Positions 13,541 through 26,100 of a stretch of 64,000 bases of DNA are shown one piece after another. The position numbers and the translations under genes were made by a program. Below the pieces are notes generated by a model. That model had not been told where the DNA came from. It saw only the letters and a list, made by a program, of their open reading frames with translations, and did no database searches. The stretch spans positions 23,986,146 through 24,050,145 of the forward strand of contig JAKCOZ010000001.1 of the NCBI GenBank assembly GCA_022605955.1, written 5' to 3'. Each line of letters opens with the position of its first letter. Within the stretch, counting starts at the first letter, position 1. Source of the stretch: Rallus limicola. Taxonomy: Eukaryota; Chordata; Aves; Gruiformes; Rallidae.

Positions 13541-13699
13541 TCCTCTAACAGGGTTTCCCGAAGGGCCCTAGTCATCCATTCAGGTACTGTGGGAAATTTT
13601 ACTGATCCTGTAGTTGGTGACAATCTTGTCCTTCTAAATGAGTTGTCAGGAAGTGCCAGCAGGACCTCTCACAGGAGACAAAACATGAGGTAAGGGAGG

Positions 13700-16600
13700 T
13701 CAAGAAAGGCTTGGGAAAAAACCCCAAGCAAACAGTTCTGTTGCAGAGTCCTAGGGAAAGTTCCCATACACTGCAAAGACATGCAGAATATTTGTGGTAG
13801 AAGTAAAAGCAGTTGATATTTACCCCTGTAACAGTGGGATGGTGTGGATGCCTTGAGACTCTTCATGTCAAAATTCTTTCATGTAAAACTTGTGCACAAT
13901 TTCCTGTTGCTCCGATTGATCATCATCAAAAAAGCTCCATGCATTACTGGGTTCAGTGCTCAGTTCATTGAGATTGCTCACATGGATGAAGGCGCTTGCA
14001 ATTGCTCCTCTTTTCTTGCTTGACTGAATATTGTCCATATGCTGTGGGACATAGAGGAGGGAAAGGAAGAAAGGCAAGGGAGGTAGAATATCTTCTGAGT
14101 TAGAAATCTTAGAAAAGTAATTTCCAGCTTTATACTCCTGATGCTGTTAAAAAACCCCAAGATTCTGTAGCAATTATGCAATATTCTGTAGCTCGGAAAT
14201 AGGTAATGCTCTCATAGTTTAATTTATTTTTTTTTATTAATTTGCTTTACATATCAATTAGAAACAGGATGGCATGTTTGAAAACCCATGCTCTTATATG
14301 GTGTGCAGACCATAATGTCTGTTTTGAGGGTGAAGGTGTGTCTCTCCTAGTTGCTTTTCTAATTTATAGCAGTTTCCTATAGCAGAAAGACAGGCTGAAT
14401 CGTCCAAATCTCCCGCAATATGGACATTTAGGGGTGCTAATCACTGTGGTTATTACACACAAAGTCTGGTGTGGAATGTGCACTGTGTTCTGCATGGAAG
14501 AACAGTTCAGTGTAGTGTGCTTCCATCATTCTGACCCACCAACATTTCACACAACTCGCAGATACAGGGGACTGCGTGGCCAGAAGGGAGAGAGGTCACC
14601 ATTCCGTAAGCTGTGCAAACAGGCCAGGACCCATGCAGCTCCCAAATACTCGTCTTTGATGTGAGGCAAAGGTAGAGCTCAGCACCGGCTTTGGTTCACA
14701 GAGGACCCCATCATATAGCATGTATCACGTTATATACTAGCTCAAATACCTGTCTAGTATAGGATATATGGCAAAAAGCACCTCCAAAAAAAGTGAGGAA
14801 GGGAATTAGCAAGATAGAAGAGTACAGTTCCTGCATCTACAAATTCACTTATTTAATATGAATGATATTCCAACTACTCTCTGCACCAAAAACTTGCCAT
14901 CTAACACTGTAAGTCTTCTCCATTAAGTGTAATCAGGTGTTCATGAGAAAGAGAATAAATAATTCTCAGAGCTGGATGCTACACCACTTAGAGCATCTGT
15001 AGATGCTGATGATAATGCCTCAGCTGGCCAAACTCTAAGATGTCTTTTACCACTGAAAAACAGACTTCTGATGTGGCTGTGACAGTTGAAGATTGTGGGA
15101 AGACAAGAGGGGCAATAGTGGCCCTTCACTTATGGAGAAGCGGGTTAGAGGTCTGCAAGCCAAACTGGAAAGCTATCCCAAACCTCCAGCATTGTCTGTG
15201 CTGCAGCCACTACTTTTTCCTGTCTACCTACAAAGTTATGTTCTTCCTTGTGCCTGGCTGCCATTCACAAAATAGGAAGGTTAACAGGACAGTGTCTTAA
15301 CTCTATCTTAGTGATATTCGAGAGCCTTTCAGAAATGGTTGCTAATGCCACTCCAGTTCTCACTGAATCATTTCTTCCATCTATATTACTATGAATATGC
15401 TTTGTTTAGACTTAGCATGGCAGGATATCCTGAACGTCTGTGTAAGGTCTGCCATTACCAGGTTCTGTCTTATCTCAGCGCCCAGAAGCTTAATACTATC
15501 CTGGTAGACAAACTTCCTTTATCTATAGCAATGTTCATACTTGCTGATCTGACTGATGAGTGGAAAATCAAAATCATCTCACAGAGGACTTATGGACTTA
15601 TGTGGGGGTTAACAACAGAGGAGTTGATACTGCCGCACGGAAAAATCACCTCATCGACAAAGTCCGTTGCACATTCCTGAGAAGTGCAGATGAAAGCACA
15701 GCAGCTCAGTTCCTCCTTTTCTGTTAACTTGTGGCTCTTGCAATTTGTGTGCCACAGGAAGTGCTCAGGGACGTGTTGGAGGGTATGGGATTGTGATGAT
15801 CACCACAGCCATGGCTAACATATCAGCAGGAATCTGAGTTTGTGTCTCTTCCCACAGTGCAGAAGCTAAACTGGCTGCAGGAGGTGGGACTCATTCAGAT
15901 TGTGCCTCACCTCTGCCATGGTATGGGCCTACCTCATTCAGGGGCTACAGGATTTACGTTCACTTAGAGTTGCTGTAACAAAAATCCATCCCTCAACCAC
16001 TTCCTACTCATCATGCTGAATCACCCGTTATTTAACCTGGCACTCATAAGAAAGGGAGGGGTGACTGTCTTTTCTCAAAAGACACTTCTGCACATCTTGT
16101 TTATTGAAATGCAGGGTTGTGGTAAAAGCAAGATCCCAGCTGTACAGGAGCTCCAGATAAACTCTAATAATCTGTGACTATCCAAAAGAACAGTTGTTTA
16201 CCGTACATGAGCTTTTCAGCAGCTGAAATGTGAAAAATAGCAATCATCCTAAACCAGAAGGTATTGAGGAAGATGGGAGTGATTTGTGTCAAGGTTGAAA
16301 AAAGCATGTTCATTATTACAGCAGACTGCACAACACAATTATTATTAAGACACAGGGAATTCAAGTATCATTTTCACTTTCCTTGAATTATTTGTGCAGG
16401 TCTATTTTTTCACAAACGAATGTTCAGGAAAGATGTTTCATTCATGGGGATACAGCCCACAAGCTCAGATTAATGCAGTCCTGTGCAGAGGTGCCTATAT
16501 ATGAAGCAAAATACATTAGTGTCACAAGCGTTTTCCTGAAAAGGTAAAGCATAATTTTGAATGCTTAGCATGAGAAACTTTAAAGGAGGCTGATTGCCAG

Positions 16601-19446
16601 CCCCTTCTGAAAAATTGCAAGCTATTTTTAAAGTGAGTTCACGCTATCTACCCCCGAAATAGAGGCACCTGAAATCACTCCTGACTCCTTCAGCATTAAG
16701 TCCCTGAATATATTGAATACACATTTTGTTCAGCAGTAATATTGGAGGGGATTAAGAAAAGTATCAAGAAGAAGATTGGAAAAAACCCTTTTTAATGTAA
16801 TGACAATAAACATTTACATATTTAGTAGAAAGGAGAATAAGAAACTGTTTCAAGGCATCAAGGTACCTGGTGTTTTGCATGATGACTAGCAGCACTGCAA
16901 GATGTTCTCACTATAATTAAGAGCTCCTCAATTTGCATGGCTTAAGGCTTGAATGTCAACCAAAATTCATGGAAGAGCAGGGATATAATATTTTCAGATG
17001 CCAAACATGGTTTTGTATTGTTGAAGTCTTCTTGGGACAAGAGACACTTCTTCACATCACACAGTAAAGAACACTCGTCCAGGCTCTGGCTCTCTGCTGG
17101 CCACAGACCACTCAAGAAAACCTCAGTCCTTGGACCCTCTACAGTTAAAAGAACCTTGGTGATGTCTTTGTCTTAAGATACCCAGTGTAATTTCATGTCT
17201 TACAGACTCTCTGTAAGGGCTCTTGGACTGCCTGCCCAGGGCTGGCAGGCTGGGCGTACCAGCCTTGGCAGTGGGGGGAGCAGCACCCGGATGAAGGCAT
17301 TGAGTACTGTGTGCCCTCCCAGGCTGAAGCGCATGATTATCAGATTTAACAGAAATATGGGTAGTTTTTTCAGAAATTTTCTGAGAAAGCTCTTTCTTAG
17401 ACTCAAGTACTCAGGGTTAGTGTAAACCCACTGTTTTTTTGGATGCAAACAGGAACTTTTATTTCTACATAGCTGTTTCTTGGGAAGTACACCAGTGATG
17501 TATTTGGAGTTTGGAAAAAATGGTTTCCCCACTTTATCAGACCCTTAGCACAAGCTCATTCTAATGAAGTCACTCAACAGGGCAAACACCTTGTGTGATC
17601 CCTTCTATCACTTCTCCTTTCCTCTAGATGAATCCTCCATCTCTTGCCCACATAGTAGTGAACTGACATTAGGTCTGAGAGCCTTGTTCTTGCTCACCTG
17701 GGGGGTTCACCTGGAATGCCATGAGTCCAGAGTAGAAGTATGTACCCCCTGCACCCACTGCTTTCCATTCTGATTCAGATCCTGGTTACATTCATCTTGC
17801 TTTTTTGGCAAAAGCAAGCATGCATCTAGAAGTGCTTCTATTATACTACTAAGTATAAAGCACTTGAATAAATCATCATGTACCCTTAGCGCTGACCCTT
17901 TTGTAAATTTTCATTTAAAGTACAGCATAAAAACTAGTGGTAAAGCAAAATCCAGCAATATGGTTGAAGTGCATATATCAAGATATATCTTGACATGTGT
18001 GCAGAGATCATCAGTTTCCCATAAAATGAAACCATATTTCATCTTTTCATGGTCTCCTGTGAAGGTTTTGAGCAAGTCACAACAGAAACATTTGTCAGTG
18101 GGGTTGATTTGCCTTTTTCAGAATAAATACCTTGCTTCTGTTGTCATAATCTACTTCCCTACTTTTTCACCATCCCTTGGGCTTGAGAAAGAAATGTTCT
18201 TGACTGTAGAGGCAGAGAATATTTTTAAGAAAATATGTGTTGTCTTCCAGTTTGTTTAACTGAGTTTGTTGTTTTTAAAGCTAAAGTATAATAAGACTTT
18301 ACATGTAGAAAGAGCATCCTTACATAAGCATGCAACAAAGAAATAGAAATCATCAATCACCTTATAAAAAAAATGAGTTCACACTTTTGTGCACAGAAAA
18401 TTTCATAAAGTTAAAGAATTGGTTTCAAGGCTGAAATTTGATTCTTATACGCTTTTCAAGAAAAATAGAACAAAACCAGAAGAAAAAGTCTCAAAGTATA
18501 ATGCAATTTTTGTAAAATTTACAATATATTCCAGTATTTTTCATGGAAAGATAAACTATCCAAACTAAAATATTTTCCTGATTCTGACCATCTTTCTAAA
18601 TATTTCATAAATGGTTTCTCTGTAGAAATATCTACATTATTAGTGCACTGACAATAATTTATTTTTAAAGATTCAGTAATTTCTGTAGAGGGAAATTGGG
18701 AGAAAAAATATTTAATAGGAAATATCGTAAATTCTTCAGAAAAACTCCATTTTGGGATTACAACCTTTAAAGTGAACAGCAAATCAGACATGGATGAATA
18801 GCATCAGCATGAATCTAGCTGGGGTAGCAATTGAAAGCTAACCTAGAGCTGAGAGCAGAACTAAAACACAGCCCTCTGCAGTAGCAGCCTGCACTGAACA
18901 CTGGCTTTGGAGCCACAATACCCAGCCTGTATGCCAATTAGCAGCTGCAGTCAGTCATCCAGCACCTGCACCACACTTCTCTTTTCACTGACTGCCGAGT
19001 TGTCTTCTGTGTGATAATTGCTTGTGCTGGTGCCGAAGTTCACCTCCATCTGTAGAAGATAATTTTTCCAGAGTTCAGGGTTCACTTGTTATTTCTCTGT
19101 TTGTACTTCATGAGCCAGGGGTGTTCCCAATGTATGTAACTGGGTCTCCCTCACTTTCTCCAACTCAGGTCTTCCAGATCTTGAAATTGTTTACAATCCC
19201 CTTCTAGTCCATTTTTACTTTGATGATTGCCTTCACTAGACCTTCCTGCCTGGTATGTCCATGCTCACAGTGTGATGCCCTACAGGTCAGTGGAGTTCCA
19301 TCATGGACAGAGGCACTGGAGATGATTCTATTGTTTTCTTTCCTTTGCTCTGACCCCACACCTCTCTGCCTTTTGTCTCTCTATCCATATGTAACCTGTG
19401 CTGCAGACTGAGAGCCTTTAAACAGAGACCTAACATCTGGCTATTT
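13700..19446. other. Mostly unique DNA with a GC-richer patch
   Basis: No confident exon. Several stretches are less AT-rich than their surroundings: 14520-14660, 15040-15300, 15400-15960 and 17195-17345. They have open frames of 60-113 codons, but I recognise none of the products. The 131-codon frame at 17864-18259 is AT-rich and unrecognised. Confidence 0.45.
17230..17250. other. Small perfect hairpin in GC-rich patch
   Basis: GCCTGCC (17230-17236) and GGCAGGC (17244-17250) form a perfect 7-bp stem around a 7-base loop. It lies inside a patch that is clearly GC-richer than its surroundings (about 17195-17345). No function can be assigned. Confidence 0.6.
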
Positions 19447-19461
19447 AAAAAAAAAAAAAAA
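19447..19461 (+). repeat. A15 homopolymer preceding the AAGGA array
   Basis: Fifteen consecutive A residues, then GGAT and a shorter A-run, lead directly into the pentanucleotide array. Pentanucleotide arrays often grow from A-rich tails; whether this A-run was once the tail of a retroposed sequence cannot be decided here. Confidence 0.8.
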
Positions 19462-19470
19462 GGATAAAAA

Positions 19471-19720
19471 AAGGAAAGGAAAGGAAAGGAAAGGAAAGGA
19501 AAGGAAAGGAAAGGAAAGGAAAGGAAAGGAAAGGAAAGGAAAGGAAAGGAAAGGAAAGGAAAGGAAAGGAAAGGAAAGGAAAGGAAAGGAAAGGAAAGGA
19601 AAGGAAAGGAAAGGAAAGGAAAGGAAAGGAAAGGAAAGGAAAGGAAAGGAAAGGAAAGGAAAGGAAAGGAAAGGAAAGGAAAGGAAAGGAAAGGAAAGGA
19701 AAGGAAAGGAAAGGAAAGGA
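19471..19720 (+). repeat. (AAGGA)50 microsatellite
   Basis: Fifty uninterrupted AAGGA units (250 bp) are followed by AAAGAAAAGGG. The purine-only stretch is longer, 19466-19731, 266 bases with no pyrimidine. Perfect periodicity over this length implies recent expansion or ongoing homogenisation. The open frames on both strands (serine/phenylalanine/proline/leucine repeats on -) are artefacts of a five-base repeat that happens to lack stops. Confidence 0.98.
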
Positions 19721-20393
19721 AAAGAAAAGGGTTCAAGAGATAAATGGACCAAGGTGCAGAAGATGAAAGGATACATTCTAAAGGGAGATAGATGGCAGTG
19801 AGAATCTGCTAGTTGAATTGTTGCATTTTGTATGCTTATTGCCTTTTATTTCCAGGCAAAATGCCTTTGAGGGTGTGGATTATTGAAAGCCTTGGGCACA
19901 GCGTTTGGTTTGTTTGCTTCATACAGTAAATCAGACCATTAGTTTACTGAATTTCATCTGTTCTGCTTAACAGTCCGCAGGCTGTATTTATTGTTTACAT
20001 ACTGTTCTTAACGTCTCTGTGATGGTAACTTAGAACTTGACAGAAGCAGTGCTAACTCATCTGCAAGCACCAGAAAAAATAGCTCATGTCACAAACTATG
20101 ATGTTAGGTCAAAGGATGATTATGATATGATTCTGGATCTCTGAGAAACAATAAATTCTATCTTTCATAGGCACAGAAAGTTTGTTTCTTATGTGTATTT
20201 CTGTAGACTTGCCTGTTTGTTAGGAAGTCTCCCATTCTGGAGAAAAGATGTTAATTCAATTTCTTGTGTTTGATTCATATTTCTTATGTTTGTACAGTTT
20301 TAGTTCAGTACCCTCCCAAACCCTTGATATGCAAGTAATTTAGGCTGAAAATGAAAATTGTTTTATTGTAAAATAAGAATAATATTAGTAAAA

Positions 20394-20427
20394 ACAATAA
20401 TAACAATAATAATAATAGAAATAAAAA
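20394..20427 (+). repeat. (AAT)n-like low-complexity tract
   Basis: AACAATAATAACAATAATAATAATAG-type sequence is an imperfect trinucleotide array embedded in A/T-rich DNA. Confidence 0.85.
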
Positions 20428-22511
20428 ATCTCTTGGCTGTTGGTAAACAACAAGCAACTTGAGAGTCATCTGACTGTTCCATGAAGTCCTGTGCATTTTG
20501 GAGAATCTGCAGGTTCTATATTGATTTCTTATTGTAGTCCCAGTTGTGAGATTCAGATCCAGAGACTGGGACTCAACACTGGCAAGGCTGTCATAGGAAG
20601 CCTGGACTCAAATCTGTGAAAAGACTACCACTGTAGTGGCCTTCCAGAGTGAAGGTTTGGCTATGTGGATAAAGACCTCCAACCCAAAGGCTGTTTCCCA
20701 TGTTCTGTTGCTCAGAGTGGTCTAATTCCACACTTTCACAGACAGCTCTCTCTGGAACTGACTGTATTTATTCAACACACTACCTGGTCTTGGGCTTTCC
20801 TCCATCCTATGCAGAAGTAACTCTGAGATATCTTCATTATTTTTTGTGGCTTTTGAAGACAAAAGTGCCTTCAGGGTTATGCTGTGGCCAACCAGATTGG
20901 TGCTTCCAGTGCAATACGAAGGCTACATGTTGCACAAGCACAGGCATGGTAGAAAAGGTGTATAAGGATATTTAATGGTGTAACAATGGTATGGATAGTT
21001 GGAGAGGACTGTGTAGGATAGACAGAATTAGGGTTTTTTTGTAGATTTATCCCCACTGACCTTTAGGAGCCGGTCTTGAAGAAAATAATCTCTTGGATTT
21101 CACCGTGGAGAACACAGTTTACTCCCAAAAGATCCTGGGAACAGACTAATATGGGTAGCAAGCATGAATGACAAGGGAAGCAGGATGTGAACTGGAGATC
21201 TAAGCTATTAAGCACTGTAGACAGTGTCCTGGTAGAAATAAAGACTAAATGGCATCTTAACATGACACAACTTTGAGGGATTGACATGGATTGCAGACCT
21301 GTGGTAGATCTATAATCTACATCTGTTTTTAAATGGGATGGATTTGAAAGCCTGATGAAACAAGATCACATTCTACAGATTCATAGACAGAAAATGCACT
21401 CTACAGAATACCCAGCTGTATCACAAAGATAAATTTAGACAGGCTGATAAGACACTGCCTTATTCTGATGAAAGCCATCATCGCAAGATTTTACTTTCAA
21501 CAGTTCAGTGCAGCAACTCAGCCTTTGTTCTTTTTCTTTTATTTACATTAACCACACAAAAATAAGGCGATCCAACACAACCTCTTCCACATTGCTTCAA
21601 CAAGAATCTCAACAAGCTTTCTGTTCCCACAGTGTGCTGTAAAGGATATGGCTTGATACTAAGCCTTTTAAAAACATGTTGCAGAATAATGGAGTCACCC
21701 TGCCCAGAATTTGCTAGTGATCCCACCCAAGCTTTAGTGTTACATGTTAGGAATGGTAATGCAGGGCACTTAAAATAATTAAATAAATAGAAAAGCAGAA
21801 TCAAAAAGAATAACATTGTAATAAGTCCATGGCAATATAGTTGTGCTTGACAAGGAATATTGATTACTGGGGTGTTTCACTGATTACTGGGGTGTTTCAC
21901 ATTTGTTACGCACTAATTTACTGAACACAAGTAGAAATGTGACAGCTCTGAGGTAATTACATAGGAATTGTCAGTACATTTGTTTGTGTTTCGGTTATTT
22001 CACTGCACTGGCATTTCTATAAATCATAGCATGTCATCTTAGATGTACACAGAAGTTTAATCATTTATCCTCCAACTAATCATTAAAAAGGACCCTTTCC
22101 AAGAATTTGGGCAAAGGCCTAAGGAAAAATTTGCAATGATATACGTTGATTTGTTGTGTATTTTTAAGTGAAACAGGTGACCTCTAAGACAAAGGTTCAT
22201 GAGATGCATGAGGTACCTGACTTAAGACCACTTGATTTGTCTAGTCACCAGGCCCATTCTAGAGCACAGGATTTATTCAAAGAGTATGGACTAGTAAGAG
22301 ACATGACATGTTGGAATAGTACTAATACACTATTTGTAATTTATGACTATACTTAAAGCTAAACCAATCTACTCAGATAACAATTAAGTATGTCCTGTTT
22401 TAGAGAAGGAATTGAAAGCTCTGTAAAAGATTATTTCTTTTTTTAAATTTTATTTTTATTCACTAGCTGGAGAGAGATGGAAAGGAAAAAGAAAAGGGAA
22501 AAAGGAATAAG
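20428..22511. other. Unique DNA, no gene recognised
   Basis: Nothing coding is recognised. The only distinct structure is the perfect 20-bp tandem duplication at 21861-21900. A purine-rich stretch at about 22466-22508 directly precedes the CR1 copy. Confidence 0.5.
21861..21900. repeat. Perfect 20-bp tandem duplication
   Basis: Two identical copies, TGATTACTGGGGTGTTTCAC at 21861-21880 and again at 21881-21900. The lack of any mismatch suggests a recent slippage event. Confidence 0.97.
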
Positions 22512-23104
22512 CCAGCATTTACTTGAGCCAGCAATGTACTCTTGCAGCAAAGAAGGTGAGTAGTATCCTGGGTTGCATTAGGAGTATTGTGAGAAGGTCA
22601 AGGGAGGTGATGATCCCTTTACTCAGCACTGTTGATGTCACACCTGGAGTACTGGGACCAGTTCTGGGCCCTACAGCACAAGGAAGATATGGACTGTCCA
22701 GCAAAGGGGCATAAAAGATGATAAAAGGACTGAAGCTACTTTCCTGTGAGGAAAGGCTGAGAAAGCAAGGTCTGCTCAGCTTAGAGACGAGAAGATTCAG
22801 AGGGATCTTATCAATGTATATAAACATCTGATGGGAGGGTGCAAAAAAATGGGGCCAAATAACAGGACCAAAACTAATGGCTACAAACTAAAACACAAGA
22901 TGATCCCTCTGAACAGCAAGAAACATGTTTTTACTGTGTCTGAGAGCTGTCACAGGTTGCCCAGAGATATTGCATAATCTGCATCCTTGAAGATATTCAA
23001 AAGCTATCTGGACATGGCTCTTGGCAACCTGCTTGTGTTGTCAGTTGGAGAAGATGACCTCCAGAGGCCCCTTCCAACCTCAACCTTCCTGTAAATCTGT
23101 GAAA
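22512..23104 (+). mobile_element. Old CR1 LINE fragment
   Basis: The segment follows CR1 order: GAGCCAGCAATGT, then GGCTGAGAAAGCAAGG, GGTTGCCCAGAG, and CCCCTTCCAACCTCAACC near the 3' end, followed by a degraded tail (GTAAATCTGTGAAAG). Translation begins with the CR1 ORF2 words MSQQC and REV, and frames then break repeatedly. It is more diverged than the copies at 30631 and 37974 and belongs to a different subfamily from the one at 6020. Confidence 0.88.
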
Positions 23105-26100
23105 GAAAAGGGAAAGGGAAAGAATGAGAGCAAGTTACCTGATTGCAGCAGTCCAGAACATAGATATTTTATTCCTACTAAAATGAAAATATGAAATATA
23201 TCAGGTTGAACTATGTAAATTTTTTCTTTTTTAGTTATCTCATAATGATTTTTTGTAACATTCTGAGATTTTAGCAGAATTATGAACTTCTTAATTTTGA
23301 TCAATGACCTTTTTCTTTCCCAAAAAAAATTGCTGGGCTGTTTAATTAATACCCTACATATTGCTCATGTTGCTATGCTGTTTTGTGTAAACCAGTCCAG
23401 TAATGAAAGTATAACTATATTGTCCATGTCAATGACTTGGACTTCTATAATGCATCTTTAATACTTAACCTTTCTCAACTGAGCAACAGAAAAGTCCAGA
23501 ATGGAAGAGATGCTTAGTTTATTATGTCTATGATTCATTATTTTAAAAAGAAGTTTCTCAGTGACACATAAGATGCCAAATCTGGAGATGTAATATTGTG
23601 TGACTCTATCTAACTTTTTCTTAAACTCAGGTAAGAGAAAAGATTCCCACCAAACTCTCCTCAATAAATTGAAACCCAGGACTTAAGATGCTGTTTTCAA
23701 ACATAAAACTTTACAGACATGTTAGATGTTAACTTTAGATATTGAGTATCTTAAATTGTTATAAACTACATGTTGCAGAAGTGTTGCAGCAAATCTGCAT
23801 GTCCCAGCTCACTCATAATTGGAAAGTGAAAGGACAGTTTTCTCCTCACAGTCTGATCTTGCTGACACTACCTGAGAAAGATATTTCAGAGTTAAGCTGG
23901 CACAAATACTAAGAAAAAAAATTAGCTCATAATAAAAACCCCATGGTTGTTTCTGAATCTATGGTAGGGGTTTAGTTCAGCAAGAGATAAATCTTCAAAT
24001 GGAGCTAGATTTGCAATTTGCTTCAAGGCTGAGAAGTTTACATGATTATGCAAACTCTCTCTAGATCTCTGCTGCTTGCAAAATGAGGCTTAAATGCTGC
24101 ACCACACTACCAGTACTCATCTTCCATGACAGCCAATGTATATTTTATATGTTGAACTGGAGGCGTATCTGGATTCTTGAGATATGATTAGAGAGTATTT
24201 GAGGTGAGGGTTCTAGTTCTTTATTCTGGATAGGCCTAGGAGCTCTGATTAAACAGTGTTTCATCGTGTTTTGTGTCTCTGACAAATAATAGAAAAGAAA
24301 ATGTGATATTGAACCACAGGTAAACTAGTGTGCACATTAGAGAATGGAGATCATCAGTACCAGCTTTGGACTATAGTTAAGACAGGTTTGCAGCATATTA
24401 CTTTCCAGCTGATTCTGTACCTGGTCCAGTTCACTGTAATTCAAGTAAGCAAATTTTAAGACACAAGTTGTCAGACAGTTGTGTATAACTTCACCTTTCC
24501 TTCATACTTCGAACATCAGTGATTCCACTGGGAGCACTACTGTGATTTATGAACTAAATAGATGTTATGCCAATAATGAATCAGACAGGATAATCCAGGT
24601 CAATGAAGGGAGGCGTCGCTTTTTGAAAGGATGAGAAAAGTCTCTGAATTAGGTGTTATTATTTATGAAATATTATTAAAAATTTCTTTCCTGATGGCCA
24701 CCACTCCTTATGTGCCATTCTCAGTGATCCCTGGGGTACAGTTCTATAACAGTCAATTGTCTCTAAAGGTCTTGTGTTTTTTTTCCTACTGAGTGAATTT
24801 GATAGTCAATTTTGAGAATGGTTTAACTCCCCATTAACTGTTGCTAATTTACAAGATAACTCCTGTGGAAAACAAACAAACAAACAAGCACATAATTTGA
24901 TGCAACATCAGTTTGGAATACCAAACAAAGCCATTAGGAAGAGCACAACTATTTGGAATAGGAAAGGCAGGTGATTTGGGAGAAGAGGCAATCAAGCAAA
25001 TGCCAGATATGTCACTCTGAGAGAGCTAGCATGATTTCCTTCATTTATTAAACTTCCTCTGGGATTTAGAAACATATTGCAAATAAAACCTCACACACAA
25101 ATACAAACGTAAATCCAAAGTTTATGTTGAATAATTTTGATGTGTACTAAATAAAAGGAAATAGTTCATACTTTTTCTCAACTTGTCCATAAGGACAGAA
25201 TTTGAGTCTAATGCCTTTCTTGTAAGGCATTACACACAGAAAAGCTAGCCAAACTCCTTTAAGTGTTCTACTCTACTCTTAAAAAATTGCTCCTTCTTTG
25301 TATTATATGGGAAACCTTTCTGCTGCAACCACAGTCTGTGAGACTTGGTGAGTAAGGGGTTTGTATTGGATCCATTTGTACTCTTAAGATCCACCTCCAG
25401 TCTGCAGACCTCTTTGTTGTGGCCGGCAATAGTAATGCAAACCTCACTAGCACTAAAAAGTCTACTTTTCCCTTCTTTTTTTGAGAGGAAAAAAAAGAAA
25501 AAAGAAGAAATGAATAACATGGACAATTCTGAAGGTACATATATATGTACACTTTGTAATTGATATAAACTTTTTAATGGAAAATAGAAATATGTCTTCT
25601 CTGTCATCATACCTTTAAATGTTGCATTTAATGTAAAGTCCATATGACTGATTAACACCTCATAGTGTGAGACCTCATTGTACAAACAAGACTGACTTTA
25701 TTTCAATAAGCTTATACTTTAACTAAAATATTGTGATTATAAAAATTTCATAACTATTTATAACCATGTAATTTGAAGTATCTTTGAAAAATTTAATCAA
25801 ACCTTGTAGCTAAGGTTATGCAAGTAATGAAAGGACTGACAAGCTGCTTAGGTAGACCAGGATTGGCTGGCAGCTGGTAGGGTACATTTCATTCTCCAGG
25901 GAGTCCCTGACATGAAAAAATTAAGGCAACAAGGGATCTGGTAATTATGGAACAGAGGACTGAAAAGGCACAGAAGGGGTTTCAGTGCAATGTATGGATG
26001 CAATATAAAAAGTTATTGCTGGCTTGGAGGATTTAATCATCTGGCATAGTCAAAGATGCTTAAAACATATCACCCTGTCAATAGAACTAGTGAGGCCAAG

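Noticed and set aside
17864..18259. 131-codon plus frame
   Set aside because: AT-rich, with no recognised domain and no splice or promoter context. Its length is possible by chance in 64 kb across six frames.
546..19720. Tandem arrays considered as CRISPR-like repeats
   Set aside because: Units are five bases with no spacers, and the DNA is vertebrate.
19287..19776. 149- and 111-codon minus frames made of serine-phenylalanine-proline-phenylalanine-leucine repeats
   Set aside because: They translate the (AAGGA)50 array in different frames; this is not a protein.
22519..22827. 102-codon minus frame
   Set aside because: It lies antisense to an old CR1 fragment, with no independent support.
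24700..24770. Short phrase GTGATCCCTGGGGTACA resembling antisense CR1
   Set aside because: Only about 17 bases match and the flanks do not follow CR1 order.
25245..25685. 146-codon minus frame
   Set aside because: Crosses a homopurine stretch encoding a phenylalanine run, with no recognised domain. Probably chance.
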